Assembly: GCA_945863825.1 (NCBI GenBank)
Contig: CAMBBY010000044.1
Coordinates: forward strand, 1-7,604
Direction: 5' to 3'
DNA: 7,604 nt
Source: an uncultured Prevotella sp.
Lineage (GTDB): Bacteria > Bacteroidota > Bacteroidia > Bacteroidales > Bacteroidaceae
Shown in pieces: positions 1 through 6,652 of the stretch (its first letter is position 1; the number at the start of each line of letters is the position of its first letter). The position numbers were made by a program, and so were the translations under genes. The notes under the pieces were generated by a model that saw only the letters and a program-made list of their open reading frames with translations, made no database searches and was not told where the DNA came from.

Positions 1-176
1 ATGCCCAGCTTTGGCGCATCGAACAGCTCACCGATGGCACCTATCGCATCATGCCTAAGGCTGTGCCAGACACTGAAGAGAAACTGGCATTGGTTTCACT
101 CGGCGACTGTACCCCAGGCTTGGCTCCCTTCGATTTCAACAGCGATAATTCTAAATGGAATTTCAGACAACAATAA
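1..176 (+). CDS. C-terminal fragment of a probable secreted carbohydrate-active enzyme (GH43-like tail)
   Basis: The third forward frame is open from the window edge to a TAA at 174-176 and gives 57 residues. It begins AQLWRIEQLTDGTYRIMPKA and ends with a DFNSDNSKWNF motif. The QLWRIEQLTDGTYRI stretch resembles one repeat of a ricin-type beta-trefoil (QxW-like) carbohydrate-binding domain. From general memory, tails of this kind occur in Bacteroidota family 43 glycosidases (arabinosidases/xylosidases), but the catalytic part is outside the window, so the family is inferred. The first frame is also open here (to 192), but its product has no recognisable motif and is rejected. The gene ends 429 bases before the next one, so it closes its own transcription unit. 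Its theme fits the two glycosidases further downstream. Confidence 0.6.
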   Translation, partial: AQLWRIEQLTDGTYRIMPKAVPDTEEKLALVSLGDCTPGLAPFDFNSDNSKWNFRQQ

Positions 177-217
177 ATCAATTATGATTTGATAAGTTAC
201 TGAATTTGTGCATATCA

Positions 218-360
218 GGAAGTTAAAGGAGTTAAGGAAGTTAAAGGAGTTAAGACGTATGTTTTTCAGTTTAAAAACTATGCCAAAAAGACTATTGTCT
301 TAACTCCTCAGCGACCGTAGGGAGCGATAACTCCTTTAACTTCTTTAACTCCTGAACTTC
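218..360. repeat. Inverted repeat with 18-bp tandem copies in the left arm
   Basis: The 18-mer GGAAGTTAAAGGAGTTAA occurs twice, perfectly and without a gap, at 218-235 and 236-253. The arm at 327-360 is the reverse complement of 219-252 apart from one one-base gap and about two or three mismatches. A second, shorter pairing is perfect: GGAGTTAAGA at 246-255 against TCTTAACTCC at 298-307. Bases 308-326 (TCAGCGACCGTAGGGAGCG) sit only on the right side, as if inserted in that arm. As RNA or single-stranded DNA the element could form a stem of about 34 bp, or a shorter alternative. I see no target-site duplication at 219/360 and no coding sequence inside. It may be a dispersed non-coding repeat (MITE- or REP-like) or an unusual bidirectional terminator; the sequence alone does not decide. 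Confidence 0.75.
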
Positions 361-431
361 GAAACTAGAATAAGTTATTTTAATGGTCTTAGAAACCTGT
401 ATTATTTACTTCTTAAATACAGTTCTGTGTG

Positions 432-516
432 GTTGCCGGCAGCTGCCAGCAACGTTGCTGCCATATGCCGACAAGGTTGCTGCCATATGCCAGCAACCTT
501 GCTGGCAATTGCCAAC
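432..516. repeat. Tandem array of four 22-bp palindromic units
   Basis: Three complete 22-bp units lie head to tail at 432-453, 454-475 and 476-497. A fourth, shortened to 19 bases, lies at 498-516. Each is built as a dyad with left arm close to GTTGCTGGCA, a two-base centre, and right arm close to TGCCAGCAAC. Units 1 and 3 have one mismatch between their arms, unit 2 has four, and unit 4 lacks three bases of the right arm. The central hexamers are CAGCTG, CATATG, CATATG and CAATTG, always CA-NN-TG with a self-complementary NN. The junctions are palindromic too: CAGCAACGTTGCTG spans units 1 and 2, and TGCCAGCAA/TTGCTGGCA flanks CC between units 3 and 4. The array is richer in G+C than its flanks and ends 88 bases before the start at 605. 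It could be a multi-site operator or a dispersed repeat. Confidence 0.85.
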
Positions 517-571
517 TATTAAATAAATCTAATTCTTATGATCAATAGATACAGCTTCTGTGATTATTTCA

Positions 572-579
572 TATATTTG
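572..579 (+). promoter_or_regulatory. Candidate -7 box for the HU-winged-helix gene
   Basis: TATATTTG matches the Bacteroidota -7 consensus TAnnTTTG exactly. It lies 25 bases before the ATG at 605, which predicts a leader of roughly 20 bases. No good -33 TTTG is seen at the expected distance of about 19-21 bases upstream; TTCTG at 556-560 is the nearest and is too close. The palindrome array ends 55 bases upstream of this box. Confidence 0.5.
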
Positions 580-604
580 CAGAAGATAATAAAGCAAAGC
601 AACT

Positions 605-1216
605 ATGGACTTAAAGTATGATGTTTATACTATTACCAATGCTGAGGGTAGTGGTGAGGAACGTAAATACGTTCGATTGAAGCAGTATGAGGCGATGACG
701 GCTCACGAACTGGAAGCTACCATCCAGCAAAGATGTTCACTCACCAAGGGTGATGTGGCTGCAGTGTTGTCTGAACTTCATGACATTGTCGTGTCTGAAT
801 TTTCTATGGGACGCAGGGTTTATATTCCCGAACTGGGATATTTCTCGCTTGCTGTAAACCTGGAAATGCCTGCGGATAAGCCTAATAAGAAGATTACGGG
901 AAAGGAAGTACGTTTGCGGGGAATCAATTTCCGTCCGGAGGCTGGGCTGTTGAGGGAAATAGATAGAAATATCCATTTCGTCCGTTCCCAGAATTCCAGT
1001 CGTTCAACTATTTTTACAGAAGAGAAGCTTTGGGCAAAATTGCAGGAATATTTCCAGAAGAACCGTTATCTCACCATCAAACTTATGAGGATACTGTTTG
1101 GACTGTCTCGCCATATGGCACAAAAGTGGATAAATCACTTCATAGCCAAAGGCTTGTTGGTAAAGGATGGTACTCCCCGTTCACCGATTTATTTCTTGAA
1201 TAATAAAACGGAATAG
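605..1216 (+). CDS. HU-like DNA-binding protein with C-terminal winged-helix domain
   Basis: The 203-residue product has two parts. Residues 1 to about 127 look like the HU/IHF-type fold of the Bacteroidota histone-like family (HU-HIG type). A helical N-terminus with an SLTKGDVAAVLSEL helix is followed by the beta-turn motif RRVYIPELGYFSL and then a basic strand region, ITGKEVRLRGINFRPE. Residues about 137-200 form a second unit with helices around EKLWAKLQEYF and LMRILFGLSRHMAQKWI and a short wing around GLLVKDGTPRSPIYF, which reads as a winged helix-turn-helix. The protein should be cytoplasmic and bind DNA. Whether it is a nucleoid protein or a local regulator is not shown. The ATG at 605 is supported by the -7 box 25 bases upstream. 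The gene stands alone: a 428-base structured gap precedes it and a separate promoter follows it. The neighbouring palindrome array makes self-regulation plausible but unproven. Confidence 0.85.
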   Translation: MDLKYDVYTITNAEGSGEERKYVRLKQYEAMTAHELEATIQQRCSLTKGDVAAVLSELHDIVVSEFSMGRRVYIPELGYFSLAVNLEMPADKPNKKITGKEVRLRGINFRPEAGLLREIDRNIHFVRSQNSSRSTIFTEEKLWAKLQEYFQKNRYLTIKLMRILFGLSRHMAQKWINHFIAKGLLVKDGTPRSPIYFLNNKTE

Positions 1217-1324
1217 TTGAGAATATGAAGGGAAATAAACCATATATCATCAAACGATTATTTCTATGTGCTCAATACCCGACAGGGCCTTTCTGATAAT
1301 TGTATTCTACAGATGATGCAGTCT

Positions 1325-1355
1325 TTTGCAGTCGAAATACTATCTTAAGTATTTG
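1325..1355 (+). promoter_or_regulatory. Candidate promoter and overlapping dyad upstream of the GH31 gene
   Basis: TTTG at 1325-1328 and AGTATTTG at 1348-1355 are separated by 19 bases, the usual spacing of Bacteroidota -33 and -7 elements. The TTTG half of the -7 box is intact, but its TA half is replaced by AG. A perfect 7-bp inverted repeat, AAATACT (1335-1341) and AGTATTT (1348-1354), has a 6-base spacer and covers the -7 box, so a bound protein could block or shape initiation. The box ends 43 bases before the ATG at 1399, and its position downstream of 1300 argues against a longer coding region. The unrelated gap from 1217 to 1324 shows no other signal. Confidence 0.4.
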
Positions 1356-1398
1356 GAACAGTACAAATCATAAACCCTCTAATAAAATAAACAAAAGT

Positions 1399-3936
1399 AT
1401 GCTAAAGAATTTATCTCTCATTGCCCTTTTGGGCTTCGCTGTAGTTGGCGTTCCAAGTGAATTCAGCGCCAAGAGCGTAAAGGTGGCAGGCACCCAGAAA
1501 GGTGCGGCTGCCAAGTCTATCACCCGTCAGGTGGCTCAGCAGAATGTAACCATCGAATTCTATTCTCCATCCATCGTCCGCATCTTGAAATCTGATGCCG
1601 GACTTGGTGCTCCTGTGCAGAAGAAAAGCTATTCTGTCATCTTGAAACCTCAGCAGATGAAGGGCGTTCAAATACAGGAAAACGGAGATATTGTAAAAAT
1701 CAATTCTAGTTTTATTTCCGTCGAACTGAATCAGCAGACTGGCGAAATCCGCTTCCTTTCGAAGGATGGAAAGCTGCTGCTTACCGATACGAAGACCCGT
1801 CTGGAAGCTCGCAAGGACGAAGCCAACAAGGGCAAGTACCGCATAGAGCAGGACTTCCGTCTTGCTGATGACGAGGTCATCTATGGTCTGGGACAGTTGC
1901 GCGATGTTTATATGAATCAGCGTGGCCGAAAGAATATTGAACTCTGGAATCATAACACTTATATCGCCATCCCTTATTTCACCAGCGAGAAGGGCTATGG
2001 TCTTTACTGGGACAATGCAGGAAAAACCTATTTCAATGATATCGTAGCATCCAGGAATAATGGCAACCATCCATCCCGCACTTCCTTTACCAGTGAAGTG
2101 GGAACCTGCGCCGACTACTATTTCATGTATAAGGATGGTACGCAAGATGGAGTCATCGCCAGCATCCGAGAACTCACCGGACAGGCTACGATGTTCCCGA
2201 AATGGGCGATGGGCTTCTGGCAATGCCGTGAGCGCTATAAGACCAGCGATGAACTGGCTGGCGTATTGGATAAGTATCGCGAACTGAAGATTCCTACTGA
2301 TGCCATCGTGCAGGACTGGCAGTATTGGGGATGCGACTCCAACTGGAATGCAATGAAGTTCCAGAACCCATATTATATAAATAAGGTGGGCGACCCAGCC
2401 TATGCCAAGTATCTTCCTACCGATATGAAGCAGATGAAGGCGCAGGGAGAACCCCGCCTGAAGAGCCCGGAAGAGATGGTGAAGTATGTTCACAAGAACG
2501 ATGCCCATCTGATGATTTCCATCTGGGCAAGTTTCGGTCCTTGGACAGAGCAGTATCGTGAACTGAAGAAGATGAATGCCCTCCTTCCTTTCGAAACCTG
2601 GCCAAGAAACAGTGGCGTGATGCCATACGATGTCTTCAATCCGAAGGCTCGCAACCTCTACTGGAAGTATCTTACCCACCTCTACCAGATGGGCTTCGAT
2701 GCCTGGTGGACCGATTCTACGGAGCCAGACCATTTTGAGAAGCCGGGCGATGAGAACTATCAGACCTTCGATGGTTCATGGTTGGGCGTGAAGAACGCCT
2801 TCCCATTGTTGCACAACAAGAGCATCTACGAGCACCAGAGAGCGATGAAGGGCAACACAAAGCGTTCGCTCCAGATGACCCGAAGCGGCAGTTTCGGTAT
2901 TCAGCATTATGGCACCCTCTGCTGGAGCGGTGATGTGGTGGCTTCCTGGAACGAGATGAAGAATCAGATTCCATCGGGCTTGAACTTCTCGCTCTGCGGT
3001 ATCCCATTCTGGAACACCGACCTGGGTGGTTTCTTCTACTGGGAGTTTGAGCAGAATCCAAAGAACCCTGCCATTCAGGAACTGCAGACCCGCTGGATGC
3101 AGTGGGGAACCTTCATGCCATTGATGCGTAACCACTGTTCTTCGCCGATGGTAAGCGAACTGTATGAATTCGGAAAGCAGGGCGACTGGGCTTATGATGC
3201 TATGATTAAGGCCATCAAGCTGCGCTATCGCCTTTTGCCTTATATCTACAGTACGGCTGGCGACTGTGTACAGAATAGCGGAAGCATGATGCGTGCCCTG
3301 GTAATGGATTATGCGGCAGACAAGAAGGCTTCCCGTCTGAACGATGAGTATCTCTTTGGCCGCAACATCCTGGTGAAGCCGGTAACCGATCCTTTATATA
3401 CCTGGAAGGATAAGGAGAAGAAGGGCCATACCATCTATCCTGATGTAAGGAAGGCAGCTGCGCCTGTGAATGTTTACTTGCCAAAGGGTAATAAATGGTA
3501 TGATTTCTGGAGCAACACCCAGTATGAGGGCGGTCAGGATATCCAGCGCCTTTGTCCTATCGACATCATGCCTGTGTTCATCAAGGCTGGTACCATCCTG
3601 CCATTCGGTCCTGAAGTGCAGTATAGTTCAGAGAAGCCTTGGGATGAGTTGGAAATCCGTGTTTATCCTGGTGCTGATGGTAAATTTACGCTCTATGAGG
3701 ACGAGGGTGACAACTACAACTATGAGAAGGGTAAATTCTCTGAAATCAAGTTTGTATGGAATGAAGCAGACAGAACCCTGAACATCGCTCCACGCAAGGG
3801 CAGTTATAAGGGAATGCTCCAGCATCGCAGATTCCACATCGTACTGGTGGATGCCAATAGTGGTGCGGGCGATCAGCCTATGCAGGCAAGCAAGAGCGTG
3901 GAATATGACGGAAAGGCTGTAAAGGTACAGATGTAA
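1399..3936 (+). CDS. Secreted GH31 glycosidase, probable alpha-xylosidase
   Basis: The 845-residue product starts with a signal peptide (residues 1-24, hydrophobic LSLIALLGFAVVGV, likely cleavage at EFSA/KS). It has no lipobox, so it is probably periplasmic or released. An N-terminal beta-sandwich with a mutarotase-like part around YGLG (162-165) leads into a TIM barrel starting near FPKWAMGFW (266). The barrel carries IVQDWQYW (303-310) and the nucleophile motif AWWTDSTEPD, in which D439 is the predicted nucleophile. D512 in WSGDVV is the predicted acid/base. LRYRLLPYIYS (608-618) is a GH31 hallmark, and a DUF5110-type C-terminal domain lies near 752-820. The WWxDxTEPD form is typical of alpha-xylosidases acting on xyloglucan oligosaccharides, but alpha-glucosidase activity is not excluded. 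Unlike some characterised xyloglucan alpha-xylosidases, I see no PA14 insertion in the N-terminal domain. The frame stays open upstream to a TTG at 1300, but the ATG at 1399 begins exactly at the signal peptide. Confidence 0.88.
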   Translation: MLKNLSLIALLGFAVVGVPSEFSAKSVKVAGTQKGAAAKSITRQVAQQNVTIEFYSPSIVRILKSDAGLGAPVQKKSYSVILKPQQMKGVQIQENGDIVKINSSFISVELNQQTGEIRFLSKDGKLLLTDTKTRLEARKDEANKGKYRIEQDFRLADDEVIYGLGQLRDVYMNQRGRKNIELWNHNTYIAIPYFTSEKGYGLYWDNAGKTYFNDIVASRNNGNHPSRTSFTSEVGTCADYYFMYKDGTQDGVIASIRELTGQATMFPKWAMGFWQCRERYKTSDELAGVLDKYRELKIPTDAIVQDWQYWGCDSNWNAMKFQNPYYINKVGDPAYAKYLPTDMKQMKAQGEPRLKSPEEMVKYVHKNDAHLMISIWASFGPWTEQYRELKKMNALLPFETWPRNSGVMPYDVFNPKARNLYWKYLTHLYQMGFDAWWTDSTEPDHFEKPGDENYQTFDGSWLGVKNAFPLLHNKSIYEHQRAMKGNTKRSLQMTRSGSFGIQHYGTLCWSGDVVASWNEMKNQIPSGLNFSLCGIPFWNTDLGGFFYWEFEQNPKNPAIQELQTRWMQWGTFMPLMRNHCSSPMVSELYEFGKQGDWAYDAMIKAIKLRYRLLPYIYSTAGDCVQNSGSMMRALVMDYAADKKASRLNDEYLFGRNILVKPVTDPLYTWKDKEKKGHTIYPDVRKAAAPVNVYLPKGNKWYDFWSNTQYEGGQDIQRLCPIDIMPVFIKAGTILPFGPEVQYSSEKPWDELEIRVYPGADGKFTLYEDEGDNYNYEKGKFSEIKFVWNEADRTLNIAPRKGSYKGMLQHRRFHIVLVDANSGAGDQPMQASKSVEYDGKAVKVQM

Positions 3937-3949
3937 GTTACATCATTGA

Positions 3950-3964
3950 AAGTATTTGATACTT
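3950..3964. promoter_or_regulatory. Perfect dyad between the GH31 and GH3 genes
   Basis: AAGTAT, three bases (TTG), then ATACTT form a perfect 6-bp inverted repeat 13 bases after the GH31 stop. Its 3' edge lies 29 bases upstream of the candidate -7 box of the GH3 gene, a position suited to an activator. The first nine bases, AAGTATTTG, also occur at 1347-1355 in the GH31 promoter. It is not followed by a T-run, so it is unlikely to be a terminator. The region is AT-rich and chance cannot be excluded. Confidence 0.3.
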
Positions 3965-3993
3965 GTGAAAAAATAGTATTCTGCTTTTTTGTT

Positions 3994-4001
3994 TACCTTT
4001 G
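3994..4001 (+). promoter_or_regulatory. Candidate -7 box for the GH3 gene
   Basis: TACCTTTG is an exact TAnnTTTG match, 44 bases upstream of the ATG at 4046. The predicted leader is close in length to that of the GH31 gene, whose candidate box also ends 43 bases before its start. No convincing -33 TTTG is present at the usual spacing. The box implies that GH3 can be transcribed independently of GH31, although read-through across the 109-base gap is possible because no terminator is evident. Confidence 0.5.
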
Positions 4002-4045
4002 CAGCACAAAATAACAATTTAATATACTAATAGCTTATAATTACA

Positions 4046-6652
4046 ATGAACAAGAATGTTATATACTCAGTTTTGATGTTTGTGGTAACTATGTCTTCCG
4101 GCAATGCCTCAGCGCAGCAGTTGCCTTATCAGAATCCAGCCCTCTCGGCTCATGAGAGAGCGGTAGATTTATGTAGTCGTCTCACTTTGGAAGAGAAAGC
4201 TTCTCTGATGCTGGATGATTCGCCGGCTATTCCACGATTGGGAATCAAGAGATTCCAGTGGTGGAGCGAGGCGCTGCATGGTGTGGCGAACATGGGAGAT
4301 GTAACCGTCTTTCCGGAACCTATCGGAATGGCAGCTTCGTTTAACGACAGAATGGTGTATAGAGTCTTTGATGCAACATCTGATGAGATGCGTGCCAAAT
4401 GGAATGAACTGCAGCAGAAGGGAGGAGATGTAACCCGTTTCCATGCCCTCTCTGTCTGGACTCCAAACGTGAATATCTTCCGTGATCCTCGCTGGGGACG
4501 TGGACAGGAAACCTATGGTGAGGATCCTTATCTTACCAGTAGGATGGGATGTGCCGTGGTGCGCGGATTGCAGGGACCTGAAGATACGAAATACCGCAAA
4601 CTCTGGGCTTGTGCCAAGCACTATGCAATTCATAGCGGACCAGAATGGGCTCGCCATACAGACAATATTACCGATGTTACACCGCGCGACCTTTGGGAAA
4701 CTTATATGCCTGCCTTCAAATCACTGGTGCAGGATGCCAAGGTGCGTGAGGTGATGTGTGCCTATCAGCGTTGGGATGATGAACCATGCTGCGGCAACAC
4801 CCGCCTTTTGCAGCAGATTCTCAGGGATGAGTGGGGATTCAAGTACCTGGTAGTTTCCGACTGTGGCGCTGTTACTGATTTCTGGGAGAATCATAAGGTT
4901 TCGAGCAATGCTAGAAATGCGGCTGCCAAGGGTGTGTTGGCTGGAACCGATGTAGAATGTGGATTTAATTATGTATATAAATCGGTGCCAGAGGCTGTGA
5001 AGTATGGTGCCCTGACTGAAGAAGAAGTTGATAAGCATGTGATTCGTCTGCTCGAAGGTCGTTTCGACTTGGGTGAGATGGATGACAACAAGATAGTATC
5101 ATGGTCGAAGATTCCTGTATCTGTGCTTTGCAGCAAGGCGCATCGCCAGCTCTCGCTCGATATGGCTCTGCAGACCATGACGCTCCTCCAAAACAAGAAT
5201 GAGGTATTACCTCTCGATAAAAAGGTAAAGAAGATTGCTTTCATCGGACCAAATGTGGATAACGAACCGATGATGTGGGGAAACTATAATGGTACTCCAC
5301 GACAGACAATTACCATCCTGGATGGTATCAAGAGTCGTTTGAAGAAAAACCAGGTCGTCACCTTTAAGGGGTGCGACCTGGTGAACGACCAGACTTTGGA
5401 TTCTTACTTTGACCAGTGTAGCATGGATGGCAAGATGGGCTTTAAGGGCACTTTCTGGAACAATCGTGAAATGAAAGGTAAGCCTGTTACCATCACCCAG
5501 GAAAAGAATCCTGTGCAGGTAACTACCTATGGTCAGCATTCGTTTGCACCCAATGTGAAGTTGACGGGCTTTTCTGCCAAATATGAAACCGTATTCCGTC
5601 CTAAGCAGAACGCCAAGGTATTGCTCGATGTGGCTGCCTGCGGTCATTATGAGGTTTATCTGAATGGTGAGAAAAAGTCAGAGAAGAGTGATTGGCGTAC
5701 TGCGCAATCTCGTATTGAGTTTGATGGCGAGAAAGGTAAGGAGTATAAGATAGAAATACGATATGCTGAGATGCCTAACTATAATGCGGACATGAAGTTC
5801 AATATCGGTCATGAGAATCCTATCGACTATCAGGCTTCGCTCAAGCAGTTGAAGGATTGCGAGACTGTAGTCTTCGTAGGTGGTATCTCTCCACAGTTGG
5901 AAGGTGAGGAAATGCCTATCGAGATTCCTGGCTTCAAGGGTGGTGACCGCACCAACATCGAATTGCCTAAGGTTCAGCGCAATTTCCTGAAGGCTTTGAA
6001 GGAGGCTGGCAAAAAGGTTGTCTTTGTCAACTGTTCGGGTTCTGCCATTGCCTTGACTCCAGAGACAGAGAGTTGCGATGCCATCCTCCAGGCCTGGTAT
6101 CCTGGTCAGGAAGGTGGTGAGGCTGTGGCTCGTGTACTCTTCGGAGAGTATAATCCTGCTGGCAAGTTGCCTATTACGTTCTATAAGAATTCAGAGCAGT
6201 TGCCTGATTTCAAGGATTACAGCATGAAGGGCAGAACCTATCGTTATATGAACGATGCGCTCTTCCCATTCGGATATGGTTTAAGCTACACTTCTTTCCG
6301 TATTGGCGATGCTACACTTTCCAACTCTATCTTGAAGAAGGGTGAAAAGATTACGCTGAAGGTACCGGTAAGTAATGTTGGAAAGAAGGATGGAACCGAG
6401 ATTGTGCAGGTATATGTGAAGGATCCTGCTGATACCGAAGGACCATTGAAGAGCTTGAAGGCTTTCGAGAGAGTGGAGGTGAAGGCAGGAAAGACTGCTG
6501 AGGCTGTCATCACGCTGGATAGCAGAAACTTCGAACTCTTCGATGCTGCCACCAATACCGTGCGTGCCAAGGCAGGTAACTATGAGGTATATTATGGCAA
6601 TAGCTCGGCAGATAAGGACTTGAAGAAGATAATGGTAAATTATGAATATTAA
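4046..6652 (+). CDS. Secreted GH3 glycosidase with PA14 insert, probable beta-xylosidase
   Basis: The 868-residue product has a signal peptide (residues 1-23, cleavage near NASA/QQ) and no lipobox. The N-terminal (beta/alpha) barrel shows WWSEALHGVA (72-81), DPRWGRGQETYGEDP (147-161), the KH pair K191-H192, and VVSDCGAV with D272 as the predicted nucleophile. The second alpha/beta domain begins near KIAFIGPN (396-403). It is interrupted by a PA14-type beta-sandwich at about 460-587 and resumes with LEGEE (618-622), which holds the likely acid/base glutamate, E621 or E622 being candidates. FGYGLSYT (742-749) leads to a fibronectin-III-like domain, with GTEIVQVYVKDP near 783. The GRGQETYGEDP and WWSEALHGVA forms are those of the xylan beta-xylosidase branch of GH3 and not the classical beta-glucosidases. 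PA14 inserts in GH3 enzymes are known to shape the active-site entrance and limit chain length. The enzyme would remove terminal beta-xylosyl, or possibly beta-glucosyl, residues from hemicellulose oligosaccharides next to the GH31 enzyme. Confidence 0.88.
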   Translation: MNKNVIYSVLMFVVTMSSGNASAQQLPYQNPALSAHERAVDLCSRLTLEEKASLMLDDSPAIPRLGIKRFQWWSEALHGVANMGDVTVFPEPIGMAASFNDRMVYRVFDATSDEMRAKWNELQQKGGDVTRFHALSVWTPNVNIFRDPRWGRGQETYGEDPYLTSRMGCAVVRGLQGPEDTKYRKLWACAKHYAIHSGPEWARHTDNITDVTPRDLWETYMPAFKSLVQDAKVREVMCAYQRWDDEPCCGNTRLLQQILRDEWGFKYLVVSDCGAVTDFWENHKVSSNARNAAAKGVLAGTDVECGFNYVYKSVPEAVKYGALTEEEVDKHVIRLLEGRFDLGEMDDNKIVSWSKIPVSVLCSKAHRQLSLDMALQTMTLLQNKNEVLPLDKKVKKIAFIGPNVDNEPMMWGNYNGTPRQTITILDGIKSRLKKNQVVTFKGCDLVNDQTLDSYFDQCSMDGKMGFKGTFWNNREMKGKPVTITQEKNPVQVTTYGQHSFAPNVKLTGFSAKYETVFRPKQNAKVLLDVAACGHYEVYLNGEKKSEKSDWRTAQSRIEFDGEKGKEYKIEIRYAEMPNYNADMKFNIGHENPIDYQASLKQLKDCETVVFVGGISPQLEGEEMPIEIPGFKGGDRTNIELPKVQRNFLKALKEAGKKVVFVNCSGSAIALTPETESCDAILQAWYPGQEGGEAVARVLFGEYNPAGKLPITFYKNSEQLPDFKDYSMKGRTYRYMNDALFPFGYGLSYTSFRIGDATLSNSILKKGEKITLKVPVSNVGKKDGTEIVQVYVKDPADTEGPLKSLKAFERVEVKAGKTAEAVITLDSRNFELFDAATNTVRAKAGNYEVYYGNSSADKDLKKIMVNYEY

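Larger units (their letters stand above)
177..604. other. Structured intergenic region without a gene
   Basis: I see no convincing protein-coding frame in these 428 bases. They hold, in order, an AT-rich leader, the large inverted/tandem repeat at 218-360, an unremarkable AT-rich stretch at 361-430, a GC-richer array of palindromic units at 432-516, and a -7 box at 572-579 that serves the gene starting at 605. No hairpin followed by a T-run is evident after the stop at 176, so I call no classical intrinsic terminator. The big inverted repeat could still end transcription by forming a stem. Confidence 0.7.

Noticed and set aside
1..192. Open frame 1 at the left edge, 63 codons
   Set aside because: Frame 3 in the same place gives a recognisable carbohydrate-enzyme-like tail with a natural stop at 174-176, whereas frame 1 gives a low-information product.
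218..360. Complete insertion sequence
   Set aside because: There is no transposase frame between the arms and no target-site duplication at the ends; at most it is a non-coding repeat.
432..516. CRISPR array
   Set aside because: The units abut each other with no unique spacers, vary internally, number only four, and no cas gene is nearby.
432..516. Intrinsic terminator
   Set aside because: Hairpins are possible, but no T-run follows the array; the next bases are a mixed AT-rich sequence.
1300..1398. Extension of the GH31 gene to a TTG at 1300
   Set aside because: The added 33 residues precede a complete signal peptide that begins at the ATG at 1399, and a -33/-7 pair lies inside the extension.
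1411..2733. A 440-codon open frame on the minus strand opposite the GH31 gene
   Set aside because: It lies wholly inside a gene with strong GH31 motifs, its product has no recognisable domain or sensible composition, and long antisense frames are common opposite genes with this codon use.
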